DNA of 41,612 nt from Oleispira sp964022115 (GCA_964022115.1 CAXIBC010000013.1:1-41612); one strand, 5' to 3'. Counted from the stretch's first letter, positions 32,058-41,514 are shown. Made by a program: numbers and translations. Notes: generated by a model not told the origin, from the sequence alone.

Positions 32058-33896
32058 ATGTTGGGTAATTCGTTCAGGGATAGAATGGCAGAGCAAAGAC
32101 TGTTCCGCAGTCGTGCCATCTTCATGACGATCTTCATCTTTGCTTTATTGTGTATATTAGGTATCCGCATTGCTTTTCTGCAAATCGTCGAACATCAAAA
32201 ATACCAAGACCTATCGGAAAATAATCGTATCCAGCTCAGGCCGATTGCCCCTAACCGCGGCTTGATTTACGACCGTAATGGCGTATTGCTGGCCGAAAAT
32301 ATTCCGAGTCATAGCTTAACCCTAGTCAAAGAAAGGGTTAAAAATATCGATGAAACCTTAGCTTATCTGAGAACCCTAATCACCATTAGCGAACGCGATG
32401 AAGAGCAGTTTCGCAAACGCTTAAAATTCAACCGGCGTCCGTACGAACCCGTCATCATAAAATACAAACTCAGTGAAGAAGAAATTGCCAAGGTGATGGT
32501 GAATCGCTTTTACCTGCCAGGCATTGATGTTGAAGCGCACTTAGTGCGTCATTACCCAGAAGGCGAAATCTCTGTGCATGCCTTAGGGTATGTTGGCCGC
32601 ATCAATGAAAAAGAAGCGCAGCGGTTAGATAAAAAACAATACAGTGCTAGTAAGCATATAGGCAAGCTGGGTATTGAGCGGCGCTATGAAAGTGAATTAC
32701 ATGGACAAGTCGGTTATCAAAAAGTAGAAACGAATGTTCGTGGTCGAATTCTTCGGGTCATAGAACAGCAAGATCCGATTCCTGGTAAAAACTTGGTATT
32801 ACACCTAGATCAGCGCTTACAAAAAGCCTCAGCGAAAGCGATGAAAGGGTATCGTGGTGCGGTGGTTGCTATTGATGTGGCAACCGGCGGCATTTTGGCT
32901 CAGTACAGCAACCCAAGCTATGACCCTAACTCGTTTGTTACTGGAATCTCTCATAATGAATATTCCGGTTTACGTAACAACCCCGATCTGCCGTTATTCA
33001 ACCGCGCGATACGAGGGCAATACCCACCAGGTTCGACTTTAAAACCCTTTTTAGGGCTGTCGTTTTTAGAAGCGAATGCCGTTACTTGGCAGCACGAGAT
33101 TAAAGATGAAGGTTGGTATCGGTTAGAAAATGATGAGCGCTATTATCGCGATTGGAAACGGACCGGCCATGGTCGAGTAGACCTACATGACGCCATGATG
33201 GAGTCGTGTGATACCTATTTTTATGATGCCGCATTTAAAACCACTGTGGATAAAATATCGCCATTTTTGGCGAAATTTGGCTTTGGCCGCAATATGACGT
33301 TAGACGTACCGAATGCCTTACCGGGTTTATTACCGGATAGAGAATGGAAAAAAAGTAAACGTCGTCGTTCATGGTACGCAGGGGATACTTTAAACCTAGG
33401 TATTGGCCAAGGGTTTATGCTAGCAACCCCGATGCAGCTGGCGACCGCAACCGCCATGTTAGCGTCCAAAGGTCAGTGGCATACCCCGCGCTTAATGCAA
33501 AGTATAGGGGGCGAAAGCGACGTTGAAGATATGAAAGGCCTCGACAACATAGCATTAAAAGACCCAAAAGATTGGGATAAAATGTTTAAAGCCATGGCCG
33601 CTGTGATTACCGGCCCTCGTGGGACGGCGCGAGGGTTACGCAGAAATCTCAATTTTACCATGGCGGCCAAAACCGGCACGGCGCAAGTTGTAAGTATTGC
33701 CCAGCATGAAGAATACGATTCTGAAGCCTTGGCAGAGCGAAACCGTGACCACGCTTTATTTGTGGCTTTTGCCCCTGTCGAAAATCCAGCGATTGCTATT
33801 GCGGTGATTATCGAAAATGGCGAATCGGCGGGCAGCACCGCAGGTCCTATAGCAAAAGCCGTGATGCAAGAATATCTGTTAGGAGCACAAGGCTAA
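32058..33896 (+). CDS. mrdA: Penicillin-binding protein 2 (peptidoglycan transpeptidase of the elongasome)
   Basis: 612 residues. One N-terminal TM (about 20-42), a pedestal/dimerisation region (about 60-240, PIAPNRGLIYDRNG at the start), and a transpeptidase domain (about 265-605). Active-site motifs: Ser326-Thr-Leu-Lys329 (PPGSTLKP), SCD in MMESCDTYFYD, and Lys538-Thr-Gly540 (AAKTGTAQV). PBP2 is the class B transpeptidase that works with RodA in side-wall synthesis. Its stop overlaps the rodA start by one base (TAATG). Confidence 0.96.
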   Translation: MLGNSFRDRMAEQRLFRSRAIFMTIFIFALLCILGIRIAFLQIVEHQKYQDLSENNRIQLRPIAPNRGLIYDRNGVLLAENIPSHSLTLVKERVKNIDETLAYLRTLITISERDEEQFRKRLKFNRRPYEPVIIKYKLSEEEIAKVMVNRFYLPGIDVEAHLVRHYPEGEISVHALGYVGRINEKEAQRLDKKQYSASKHIGKLGIERRYESELHGQVGYQKVETNVRGRILRVIEQQDPIPGKNLVLHLDQRLQKASAKAMKGYRGAVVAIDVATGGILAQYSNPSYDPNSFVTGISHNEYSGLRNNPDLPLFNRAIRGQYPPGSTLKPFLGLSFLEANAVTWQHEIKDEGWYRLENDERYYRDWKRTGHGRVDLHDAMMESCDTYFYDAAFKTTVDKISPFLAKFGFGRNMTLDVPNALPGLLPDREWKKSKRRRSWYAGDTLNLGIGQGFMLATPMQLATATAMLASKGQWHTPRLMQSIGGESDVEDMKGLDNIALKDPKDWDKMFKAMAAVITGPRGTARGLRRNLNFTMAAKTGTAQVVSIAQHEEYDSEALAERNRDHALFVAFAPVENPAIAIAVIIENGESAGSTAGPIAKAVMQEYLLGAQG

Positions 33897-35041
33897 TGGC
33901 AGGAATCGATTTTAGACATCAAATGAATCCGGGTTCCCATCACGATGGCTTTGAACGCAGCAAATTATTATTCGCCCGCTTTCACATTGATTTAACCTTA
34001 TTACTTTTACTATTACTATTATGCGGCAGTGGCTTATTAATATTATATAGTGCCAGCGGCCAAGGCTGGGTCATGGTGCAAAAGCAAGCTGTGCATTATT
34101 TAATTGGTTTTGCGGTATTGTTGGCAGCTGCTCAAGTACCCCCTCGGATTTACCAAATGTTCGCTCCTTGGGCTTATGCGGCTGGGGTATTAGCCCTGAT
34201 TGCGGTGCTTGTGCTTGGGGTTTCCGGTAAAGGCGCGCAGCGTTGGTTGGCGCTGCCAGGCTTGCCGCGATTCCAGCCCTCGGAGTTGATGAAGCTCGCG
34301 TTACCCCTATTAATTGCATGGTATATGGCGAGCAAGTCGACCCCACCTAAATTATTTACCCTAGCTAAAGCGATGGTATTAATTGTGATTCCGCTGGTAT
34401 TGATTTTAAAGCAGCCTGATTTAGGCACGTCTATTTTAATTGGTACTTCGGGGCTGTTGGTTTTATTTTTCGCAGGTATGCCTTGGTGGTTAATCTTTTC
34501 AATGATTAGCATAGTGGCCGCTTGCGCCCCACTGATGTGGTTCTTCGTGATGCATGCTTATCAAAAGCAGCGAGTGCTGACTTTTTTGAATCCAGAAAGT
34601 GATCCATTAGGCTCTGGTTGGAATATTATTCAATCAAAAACGGCTATTGGTTCAGGAGGAATTGAAGGAAAAGGCTGGTTGCAGGGAACTCAATCGCAAT
34701 TAGAGTTTCTACCAGAGAGCCATACTGATTTTATTATTGCGGTATTGGCCGAAGAACTTGGCTTAATTGGGGTACTGTTATTATTAACCTTGTACTTTCT
34801 AATACTCATGCGTGGGCTGTTTATGGCGTCGATATGCCCATCGTTATTTGGGCGTTTATTGTCGGGTAGTTTAATCGTGACCTTTTTCATTTATGTTTTT
34901 GTGAATATAGGCATGGTCAGTGGCTTATTACCTGTGGTCGGAGTACCTTTACCTCTGGTAAGCTGGGGTGGCACGTCGGTAGTGAGTTTACTGGCGGGTT
35001 TTGGTGTGATGATGTCGATGCATACGCATAAACATAAATAG
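33896..35041 (+). CDS. rodA: Rod-shape peptidoglycan polymerase RodA (SEDS glycosyltransferase)
   Basis: 381 residues, SEDS family, about ten TM helices. RodA polymerises glycan strands from lipid II with PBP2. Family signatures: LPGLPRFQPSELMKLALPL, WNIIQSKTAIGSGGIEGKGWL, LEFLPESHTDFIIAVLAEELG and GLLPVVGVPLPLVSWGGTS. The N-terminus is about 10 residues longer than E. coli RodA. It is coupled to mrdA by a one-base overlap and is followed by mltB after 58 bases. Confidence 0.96.
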   Translation: MAGIDFRHQMNPGSHHDGFERSKLLFARFHIDLTLLLLLLLLCGSGLLILYSASGQGWVMVQKQAVHYLIGFAVLLAAAQVPPRIYQMFAPWAYAAGVLALIAVLVLGVSGKGAQRWLALPGLPRFQPSELMKLALPLLIAWYMASKSTPPKLFTLAKAMVLIVIPLVLILKQPDLGTSILIGTSGLLVLFFAGMPWWLIFSMISIVAACAPLMWFFVMHAYQKQRVLTFLNPESDPLGSGWNIIQSKTAIGSGGIEGKGWLQGTQSQLEFLPESHTDFIIAVLAEELGLIGVLLLLTLYFLILMRGLFMASICPSLFGRLLSGSLIVTFFIYVFVNIGMVSGLLPVVGVPLPLVSWGGTSVVSLLAGFGVMMSMHTHKHK

Positions 35042-35099
35042 TGTCAGTATTTCAAATATGAGTCAGTCACATAATTGTTACCAGATTTAGGGAAATAGC

Positions 35100-36092
35100 G
35101 TGATAGATAGAATTAAGCAAAAAACCAAAAAGAGTGGCCTTGCCTTATTGTTAGCCAGCTGTTCTTTAATGGCCAGTTATGGTGCTCATGCGAACTATGC
35201 CGAGCACCAACGTTTTACAGAATTTGCCAACGAACTTGAAGCCGAACACGGTATCAAACCCGAGCAAGCAAAAGCCTGGTTGACGCAAGCTGTACGTTTA
35301 GAATCTGTGTTAGAAGCCATTGCGCGGCCAGCAGAAAGAACCAAAACCTGGGCCGATTATCGTAAGATCTTCTTAACCGAAAAGCGCATTGATCAAGGTA
35401 AGCAATTTTTACAAGATAATGCCGAGCTGCTAGCAAAAGCCGAAGAAGAGTTTGGTGTGCCAAAAGAAATCATTGGCGCCATTATTGGGGTGGAAACGTT
35501 TTATGGCCAGCGCCAAGGGAGCTATCGAGTATTAGATTCTTTATCGACACTGGCGTTTGATTACCCTAAGCGTTCGTTATTTTGGCGTGAGCTAAAAGAA
35601 TTTTTCGTACTGAGCCAAGAGCAGGGCGTAAACCCTGGTGACCTTAAAGGCTCTTATGCGGGTGCTATGGGGTATGGGCAGTTTATCCCTAGCAGCTACC
35701 GCGCGTATGCCATTGACTATGATGGCGATAATAAAAAAGATTTATGGGCCAACAAAGCCGATGCCATTGGTAGTGTTGCCAACTACTTTAAGCGTCACGG
35801 TTGGCAAGAAGGTCAAGCGGTGACTCAACGAGTACGGGTTACAGGCGACGACTACCAGCAGGCCGTGAACGACCGTTTAAAACCTAAATGGAATGTGGCT
35901 GAATTAAAAGCACTAGGGGTAACCCCTACCCAAGACGTAGCCGATGATGCCAGCGCGACACTGGTGAAACTGATGGGTGAAAATGGCGCTGAGTTCTGGT
36001 TAGGTAATCATAACTTCTACGTCATTACACGCTATAACCATAGCCGGATGTACGCTATGGCGGTTTATCAGCTAAGCCAAGCGATTAAATAA
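35100..36092 (+). CDS. mltB: Lytic murein transglycosylase B
   Basis: 330 residues starting with GTG (SD AGGGA). The lipobox-like LLASC (Cys21) suggests an outer-membrane lipoprotein, as in E. coli MltB; an AHA cleavage site further on is an alternative. Catalytic Glu132 lies in IIGVETFYG. YAGAMGYGQFIPSSYR, DGDNKKDLW and NYFKRHGW are family motifs. It cleaves the glycan strand, forming 1,6-anhydro ends. Co-oriented with rodA and rlpA. Confidence 0.94.
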   Translation: MIDRIKQKTKKSGLALLLASCSLMASYGAHANYAEHQRFTEFANELEAEHGIKPEQAKAWLTQAVRLESVLEAIARPAERTKTWADYRKIFLTEKRIDQGKQFLQDNAELLAKAEEEFGVPKEIIGAIIGVETFYGQRQGSYRVLDSLSTLAFDYPKRSLFWRELKEFFVLSQEQGVNPGDLKGSYAGAMGYGQFIPSSYRAYAIDYDGDNKKDLWANKADAIGSVANYFKRHGWQEGQAVTQRVRVTGDDYQQAVNDRLKPKWNVAELKALGVTPTQDVADDASATLVKLMGENGAEFWLGNHNFYVITRYNHSRMYAMAVYQLSQAIK

Positions 36093-36116
36093 CTTATCAT
36101 ACTGTTATAAGACACA

Positions 36117-36902
36117 ATGAATATTATTAAGCATTACAGGCTGGTCACTTTGATCAGCCTTTTTATTATCAGCTCGCTGCAACTAACGGCTTGTACTACT
36201 GGGCGCTACCAGCATGCACAGGATTTTCACCCGAATCCGATTCTTGACCCTACGACGCTAAAGGATGCAGAAATAAAAGTTGAGCCAAGAAGCTCTATGG
36301 GTAACCCTAAGCGTTATCAGGTATTCGGTAAGGAATACCAAGTGATGCATCATGGCACTGGCTTTAAGCAAGAAGGATATGCCTCTTGGTACGGCATGAA
36401 GTTTCATGGCCATGCGACCTCTAATGGCGAGATTTACGACGTATACCAGATGACGGCCGCGCATAAAACCTTGCCTATTCCTAGTTACGTAAAAGTGACA
36501 CGTAAAGATAACCAAGAATCTGTGGTCGTGAGAGTAAACGATCGTGGGCCATTTCATCCAGGGCGAATCATCGATTTATCTTATGCGGCGGCGGTAAAAT
36601 TGGGCATTCATAAAATGGGGACTGCCGCTGTGAGTATCGAAGTGCTGTCGTCACCGGCTAAAGGCCCAGAAAAATGGTTGCAAGTGAGTGCCTTAAGTAA
36701 CGAACAAGCGGCAAGAAAGCTGCAAAAAAAATTGCAAGCGCTGCAGCAATGGCCGGTCGTGATTAAAAGCAATGCAAAGCGCAACCTACACAAGGTTCGT
36801 ATTGGCCCGATTCCAGAAGGGCAAGCGACCGATAAGGTGATAAGCATCTTGCAGCAGCATCAATTACCCAACCCCATGGTATTGGCCGCTCACCAAATTT
36901 GA
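36117..36902 (+). CDS. rlpA: RlpA-family septal ring lytic transglycosylase
   Basis: 261 residues. Lipobox LTAC (Cys26). Double-psi beta-barrel domain about 83-170 (GYASWYGMKFHGHATSNGE, RVNDRGPFHPGRIIDLSYAAA), with the catalytic Asp in the NDRGPF motif. C-terminal SPOR domain about 185-258 (LQVSALSNEQAARKLQKKL), which binds denuded glycan strands at the septum. In Pseudomonas RlpA is a lytic transglycosylase. It sits 24 bases after mltB. Confidence 0.94.
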   Translation: MNIIKHYRLVTLISLFIISSLQLTACTTGRYQHAQDFHPNPILDPTTLKDAEIKVEPRSSMGNPKRYQVFGKEYQVMHHGTGFKQEGYASWYGMKFHGHATSNGEIYDVYQMTAAHKTLPIPSYVKVTRKDNQESVVVRVNDRGPFHPGRIIDLSYAAAVKLGIHKMGTAAVSIEVLSSPAKGPEKWLQVSALSNEQAARKLQKKLQALQQWPVVIKSNAKRNLHKVRIGPIPEGQATDKVISILQQHQLPNPMVLAAHQI

Positions 36903-37003
36903 TTAGGCTGGTTTGATCAGATTTAGCACAATGGCTTTTGAGCTGTTACAATAACCAACCATTTTTACTTTATTCACTGATACATTATTTAAATTATATT
37001 CTT

Positions 37004-38179
37004 ATGAAAATTCGTCAAATCTTTAAGGCCAGCCTAGTGGCCGTTATCACTTTTAGTTGCGCCGTTACGAGTACTCAAGCCGAGTCGGTGATCATACCTA
37101 AACCGCCAGTACTGAATGCCAGCGCCTATATATTAATGGACGCCGCTAGTGGCGAAATCTTAGTTGAAAAAAATGCCGACAAGCAATTACCGCCGGCTAG
37201 TATGACCAAGATGATGACCAGTTATCTGGCCACTCACGAACTTGCCCTTGGCGAATTAAATGAACAAGACCCCGTTCCCGTCAGTATTAAAGCGTGGAAA
37301 ATGGGTGGCTCAAAAATGTTCATCCGCGAAGGTCGTGATGTTCCTCTTATCGACCTGATTAAAGGCGTAATCATTCAATCGGGTAACGATGCCAGTATTG
37401 CCGTCGCCGAATTCGTTGCGGGCTCTGAAGACGCGTTTGTAGACTTAATGAATCGCCATGCTCAACGCATGGGCATGGAAAATACACAATTTAAAAATGC
37501 CACCGGCTGGCCGGCTAAAGGCCACTTTTCTAGCGCACGGGATATGGCGATCTTGGCGCAAGCCATCATCAATGATCACCCAGAATATTACCAACTGTAT
37601 AAAGAAAAATATTTCGAGTTTAATAAAATTCGCCAGCCCAACCGCAATAAGCTGTTATGGCGCGATCCTAGTGTAGATGGCTTAAAAACCGGCCATACCG
37701 ACGAAGCAGGATTTTGCTTAACCGCTTCGGCAGAGCGTAACGGGATGCGTTTAATCGCAGTTGTTATGGGCACCAATAGTGAGAATGCCCGCGCGACCGA
37801 AACACAAAAGTTACTGACTTATGGCTTCCGTTATTTTGAAACTCATCGTTTATACGAAGCTGGAGCAAGCATTAAAACCTTACCGGTTTGGTACGGTGAA
37901 GAAACTGAGTTTGATATCGGTTTAGCCAATGACCTATACATTACCATTGCCCGTGGTTCTAAAGAGCAGCTAGAGATAGAAACCCTTAGCAACGAATTTA
38001 TTGAAGCACCGCTGCAAGCCGGTGATAGCCAAGGCAGCTTAACCATACGATTAAACGAAAAGGTATTAGCCGAACGCCCATTAGTTGCCTTAAGCAATGT
38101 GAACGAAGCCGGATTATTTAGCCGCTTATGGGATGGTATTAAGCTATTCTTTATAAAGTTAATTGGTGGCGAAGGTTAG
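37004..38179 (+). CDS. dacA: D-alanyl-D-alanine carboxypeptidase (PBP5/6 type)
   Basis: 391 residues from ATG 37004; an earlier TTG (36938) would add 22 residues ahead of the signal peptide and is rejected. Signal peptide about 1-26 (TQA/ES). Active-site motifs: Ser66-Met-Thr-Lys69 (PPASMTK), SGN (126-128, IQSGNDAS), and KTG in GLKTGHTD. A C-terminal PBP5 domain precedes an amphipathic tail (LFSRLWDGIKLFFIKLI) that anchors it to the inner membrane. It trims pentapeptides. The SD is weak. Confidence 0.95.
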   Translation: MKIRQIFKASLVAVITFSCAVTSTQAESVIIPKPPVLNASAYILMDAASGEILVEKNADKQLPPASMTKMMTSYLATHELALGELNEQDPVPVSIKAWKMGGSKMFIREGRDVPLIDLIKGVIIQSGNDASIAVAEFVAGSEDAFVDLMNRHAQRMGMENTQFKNATGWPAKGHFSSARDMAILAQAIINDHPEYYQLYKEKYFEFNKIRQPNRNKLLWRDPSVDGLKTGHTDEAGFCLTASAERNGMRLIAVVMGTNSENARATETQKLLTYGFRYFETHRLYEAGASIKTLPVWYGEETEFDIGLANDLYITIARGSKEQLEIETLSNEFIEAPLQAGDSQGSLTIRLNEKVLAERPLVALSNVNEAGLFSRLWDGIKLFFIKLIGGEG

Positions 38180-38201
38180 GCGCTAGGTTGGAGATAGTAG
38201 T

Positions 38202-38513
38202 ATGAAAATGCCCATTAAAAGTACCCTACCTAAGGGTGCTAAGGCGCCGAAAGATGCGCCCAAAATTGAATTTCCATGTGCCAATTACCCTATTAAGGTT
38301 GTTGGCCAGTGTATCGCTGGCTACGATGCCATTGTGATTGAAGTATTGCGTCGCTACGATCCTAGCTTAGATGTGAATAAGGTGAGTGCGAAAGACAGTG
38401 CAAAAGGCACTTTCCGCTCGATTACCCTATACATCACCGCAACTGGGCCAGACCAGCTAGAAGAACTGCATGTAGAATTGACCTCGCTTGAATGTGTGAA
38501 AATGGTAATCTGA
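38202..38513 (+). CDS. ybeD: YbeD / DUF493 family protein
   Basis: 103 residues with the DUF493 pattern (EFPCANYPIKVVGQ, then VLRRYDPSLD, RSITLYITATG, LEELHVELTS). The E. coli homologue is 87 residues; the extra length is an N-terminal Lys/Pro tail. The fold resembles ACT-like regulatory domains. The role is not established; it is conserved next to lipB, and its stop overlaps the lipB start by one base (TGATG). Confidence 0.93.
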   Translation: MKMPIKSTLPKGAKAPKDAPKIEFPCANYPIKVVGQCIAGYDAIVIEVLRRYDPSLDVNKVSAKDSAKGTFRSITLYITATGPDQLEELHVELTSLECVKMVI

Positions 38514-39214
38514 TGGCCTCAGCAGCTCTTATTGTTCGTGACTTTTACAACCCTGATCCGAGCTTAGGACTGCTGGACTATCAGCAAACCCACGAAAAAA
38601 TGCTTCATTTCACCCAAAACAGAAATGAAGATAGCCTAGATGAAATCTGGTTATTGCAACACCATAGAGTCTTTACCCAAGGCCAAGCGGGCAAACCCGA
38701 GCACGTTCTATTCGCGGGTGACATCCCAGTGATACAAAGTGATCGTGGTGGGCAAGTAACCTACCATGGCCCTGGCCAGTTGGTGGTGTATTTGATGATA
38801 GATATCAAGCGCAAAAACTGGGGCCCTAGGCAGCTAGTGAGTGCAATTGAAGAGGCTATTGTGGCGACGCTAAAAGAATACAATATTGATAGTGCGCCGA
38901 AACAAGATGCACCGGGTGTGTATGTAAGCTATGACCATAATGGCATTAAAAGTGATGCCAAAATTGCCTCGTTAGGGTTGCGTATTAAGCAAGGCCGATC
39001 CTTTCATGGGCTAGCATTAAATATCGATATGGACATGGAACCCTTCCAGAGAATCAACCCTTGTGGTTACGCTGGCATGGCAATGACACAAATGGCAACC
39101 GAACTCGTAGGCTCTGAGGCCCAAAAAGCGTGTTTTCAGGATGTAAGTGCCAAGTTAAAACATCACTTAAGCCGATGCTTGCAGTATACTAGCCTCATTG
39201 AACTTCCCGCATAA
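38513..39214 (+). CDS. lipB: Octanoyl-[acyl-carrier-protein]:protein N-octanoyltransferase
   Basis: 233 residues from ATG 38513, which overlaps the ybeD stop; an ATG at 38492 in the same frame would add seven residues and is less likely. LipB moves octanoyl from ACP to lipoyl domains. RGGQVTYHGPGQLVVY is the family signature; the catalytic Lys is in DAKIASLGLR and the catalytic Cys in INPCGYAGM. Partner LipA follows 53 bases later. Confidence 0.95.
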   Translation: MASAALIVRDFYNPDPSLGLLDYQQTHEKMLHFTQNRNEDSLDEIWLLQHHRVFTQGQAGKPEHVLFAGDIPVIQSDRGGQVTYHGPGQLVVYLMIDIKRKNWGPRQLVSAIEEAIVATLKEYNIDSAPKQDAPGVYVSYDHNGIKSDAKIASLGLRIKQGRSFHGLALNIDMDMEPFQRINPCGYAGMAMTQMATELVGSEAQKACFQDVSAKLKHHLSRCLQYTSLIELPA

Positions 39215-39267
39215 AAGGCTCAAACCAGAGTCACTCACATAAGTACAAATAGCCGTATTAGGTGTTT

Positions 39268-40278
39268 ATGACAGATTTAGAGAAAGCCCACGCTAACGAT
39301 ACAACAGAACAGCCAGCTGCAAAGCCAAAACCAAAGCGCGCGGTACAAGGTGAAAAACTTCGTGGTGCTGAAAAAGTCGCCCGCATCCCAATTAAAGTGA
39401 TTCCAACCGAAACCATGCCGCGTAAGCCAGACTGGATTCGAGTACGAATTCCTGCATCTCCACGGATTAGCGAAATTAAGCAAAAGCTACGTAAGCACAA
39501 TTTGCACACGGTTTGCGAAGAAGCCAACTGCCCGAATCTAGGGGAGTGTTTTGGTGGTGGTACGGCAACCTTTATGATTATGGGTGATATCTGCACCCGT
39601 CGTTGCCCATTCTGCGATGTCGCCCACGGCCGCCCCAATGAATTGGATAAAGACGAGCCGAAAAACCTAGCTACCGCCATTGCGGATATGAAGCTTAAGT
39701 ACGTCGTGATCACCTCGGTAGACCGTGATGATTTACGCGACGGTGGTGCACAGCATTTCGTAGACTGTATTCGCGAAACCCGAACCTTAAGCCCGACGAT
39801 TGAAATTGAAGTATTAGTGCCTGATTTTCGTGGCCGTATGGACGTTGCCCTAGCGATAATGGAAACCGACGTACCCGACGTATTTAACCACAACTTAGAA
39901 ACGGTACCACGCTTATACAAAGAATCGCGCCCAGGTTCAGATTACAAATGGTCGTTAGAGCTGCTACAAAAATACAAAGAACGCTGCCCACAAGTTAAAA
40001 CCAAATCCGGCATCATGTTAGGCCTAGGTGAAACCGACGAAGAAGTCATTGAAGTAATGAAAGACCTTCGTGAACACAATGTCGATATGATTACCCTAGG
40101 GCAATACTTGCAGCCCAGTAAAAACCATTTACCAGTAGATCGTTTTGTAACCCCAGAAGCGTTTGATGAGCTAGGTAGAATCGCTACAGAGCTTGGTTTC
40201 AAACACGTTGCTAGTGGCCCTATGGTGAGATCTTCTTACCATGCCGACCAACAAGCCCATGGGGACTTTGGCGGTTAG
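39268..40278 (+). CDS. lipA: Lipoyl synthase (radical SAM)
   Basis: 336 residues from ATG 39268 (SD AGG; a GTG at 39262 is also in frame). LipA inserts two sulfurs into octanoyl groups. The auxiliary cluster Cys triad is Cys83, Cys88, Cys94 (CEEANCPNLGEC), and the radical SAM motif is Cys109-x3-Cys113-x2-Cys116 (CTRRCPFC). A conserved RSSYHA segment ends the protein. The first 40 residues are a variable, basic extension. It is the last housekeeping gene before the integron integrase. Confidence 0.97.
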   Translation: MTDLEKAHANDTTEQPAAKPKPKRAVQGEKLRGAEKVARIPIKVIPTETMPRKPDWIRVRIPASPRISEIKQKLRKHNLHTVCEEANCPNLGECFGGGTATFMIMGDICTRRCPFCDVAHGRPNELDKDEPKNLATAIADMKLKYVVITSVDRDDLRDGGAQHFVDCIRETRTLSPTIEIEVLVPDFRGRMDVALAIMETDVPDVFNHNLETVPRLYKESRPGSDYKWSLELLQKYKERCPQVKTKSGIMLGLGETDEEVIEVMKDLREHNVDMITLGQYLQPSKNHLPVDRFVTPEAFDELGRIATELGFKHVASGPMVRSSYHADQQAHGDFGG

Positions 40279-40372
40279 TAAAGCGAAGCTTTACAGCCAA
40301 AGTCGACTAGGCATGGAGCCTAGGCCTTCTTGAATAAGAATAAGCCTAGGCCGGAAGGCCAAACTCTTTTTT
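40279..40372. terminator. Hairpins and CCTAGG palindromes between lipA and intI
   Basis: TAAAGC-GAA-GCTTTA (40279-40293) is a small hairpin just after lipA. GCCTAGGC occurs at 40318-40325 and 40344-40351, forming a larger stem around CTTCTTGAATAAG. GGCC-GGAA-GGCC (40349-40360) is followed by AAACTCTTTTTT. Together they probably end lipA transcription; an exact terminator is not certain. Confidence 0.45.
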
Positions 40373-40381
40373 CGATTGTTA

Positions 40382-41332
40382 TTAGCCATCAGCTGGGCTA
40401 ATAACCCCACGCCCACCCTTGTTCAATACATGGGTATAAATCATCGTCGTATTCACATCGGCATGCCCTAATAATTCTTGAACAGTACGTATGTCGTAAC
40501 CACTTTCTAATAAGTGCGTAGCAAAACTGTGCCTAAAGGTATGGCAGCTTGCCTGTTTGTTTATTTTTGCTTTTTGTAGCGCTTCTTTTACACCACGCTG
40601 AATTGTGCGTGGGTTTAAATGATGGCGGCCTACTTTGCCTGACCTAGGATCTTTACTGAGCGTATCACTGGCAAAAAGATACTGCCAAGCGAGCTCCTTA
40701 GCTGCATTTGGATATTTTTTAGCTAAAGCATTGGGCAGGTGAACAAAGCATATTCCTTGGGCAAGGGCTTTTTCATGCAAGCGACGACTCTCGTCTATAT
40801 GGGCATGAAGCAAAGGGATCGCACGTTCGGGTAACATGGTTACTCGGTCTTTATTGCCTTTACCTTGTCGCACTGTAATTTCTTTTCTACCAAAGTCGAT
40901 ATCTTTAACTCTAAGCCGTAAGGTCTCTTGTAGTCTTAAGCCTGCTCCGTACATTAAAAGGGCTGAAAGAAGCGTGGAGTCAGTTAAAAAGGCAATGACT
41001 TGATTTGCCTCTTGCTTACTAAAAACCACGGGTAATTTCTTAGGCTTTTTGGCGGACTGCCATGCTGATATATCGATATTTTCGAATTTTAGAACTTGTC
41101 TATAAAGGAAAACAATAGCGCTTAGTGCTTGTTTTTGAGTATTAATAGCAACGTTTTTATCAAGGACTAAATGGCTTAGAAACTGAGATATTTCATGGCC
41201 ACTCATTTCTGCGGGATGACGCATGTTGTGAAAGTGCAAGTATTGTCGAACCCAAACCCAATAGGTACGTTCTGTTGCTAGGGAATAATTTGCGAGTCGT
41301 ATTGCTTCAATAAACTGTTGCTGTAGACGCAT
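40382..41332 (-). CDS. intI: Integron integrase (tyrosine recombinase)
   Basis: 316 residues. Catalytic residues are present: Arg133 (AGLRLQETLRL), Lys158/161 region (GKGNKDR), His264-x2-Arg267 (CHTFRHSF), His290 (LLGHADV) and Tyr299 (MIYTHV). Between the Lys and HxxR boxes lies the IntI-specific insertion (about 200-240: KKYPNAAKELAWQYLF, then SKDPRSGKVGRHHL), which separates integron integrases from XerC/D. IntI catalyses attI x attC cassette insertion and excision. SD AAGGAGG (plus-strand 41338-41344) is excellent. It is intact, so the integron may be active. attI and cassettes should lie to the right, upstream of intI. Confidence 0.95.
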   Translation of the reverse strand: MRLQQQFIEAIRLANYSLATERTYWVWVRQYLHFHNMRHPAEMSGHEISQFLSHLVLDKNVAINTQKQALSAIVFLYRQVLKFENIDISAWQSAKKPKKLPVVFSKQEANQVIAFLTDSTLLSALLMYGAGLRLQETLRLRVKDIDFGRKEITVRQGKGNKDRVTMLPERAIPLLHAHIDESRRLHEKALAQGICFVHLPNALAKKYPNAAKELAWQYLFASDTLSKDPRSGKVGRHHLNPRTIQRGVKEALQKAKINKQASCHTFRHSFATHLLESGYDIRTVQELLGHADVNTTMIYTHVLNKGGRGVISPADG

Positions 41333-41438
41333 GTCAGCCTCCTTGGCTATTCATCAAGCTTAGCTTGCAGATTCTGTTCGCCTATCAGGATTTAGGAGGA
41401 TTTCTTAAGCTATTGAATAATATAAGAAATATTACCTA

Positions 41439-41445
41439 GTTAAAT
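41439..41445 (+). other. Candidate attI core site
   Basis: GTTAAAT fits the 7-base GTTRRRY crossover consensus of integron att sites and lies 107 bases upstream of intI, on the expected strand. No good inverse (RYYYAAC) partner is seen nearby, and 7-mers occur by chance, so this is a weak candidate. Confidence 0.3.
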
Positions 41446-41487
41446 TCAGGGCTGTTTAAGCGACATCGCATGGAAAGTGTTATCAAA

Positions 41488-41514
41488 TTGACAAAAGCGA
41501 CAGGGCTATATACT
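41488..41514 (+). promoter_or_regulatory. Candidate cassette promoter (Pc-like)
   Basis: A perfect -35 TTGACA (41488-41493) and TATACT (41509-41514) with a short 15-base spacer, or TACTGT (41511-41516) with 17 bases. It points away from intI towards the expected cassette side and an ATG 31 bases after the -10. It could be a cassette or ordinary gene promoter. Confidence 0.5.

Noticed and set aside
36938..37003. TTG-initiated extension of dacA
   Set aside because: It would put 22 residues in front of a clear signal peptide.
39258..39920. Long open frame on the minus strand within lipA
   Set aside because: The lipA frame carries all radical SAM and auxiliary cluster cysteines; the antisense frame has no recognisable motif or SD.
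40279..40381. attC-like site between lipA and intI
   Set aside because: No GTTRRRY or RYYYAAC core motifs were found; hairpins alone are not enough, and this is the wrong side of intI for cassettes.
41373..41388. CTGTTCGCCTATCAGG as a LexA box upstream of intI
   Set aside because: The right half is CAGG rather than ACAG at the required spacing, so the consensus CTGT-N8-ACAG is not met.
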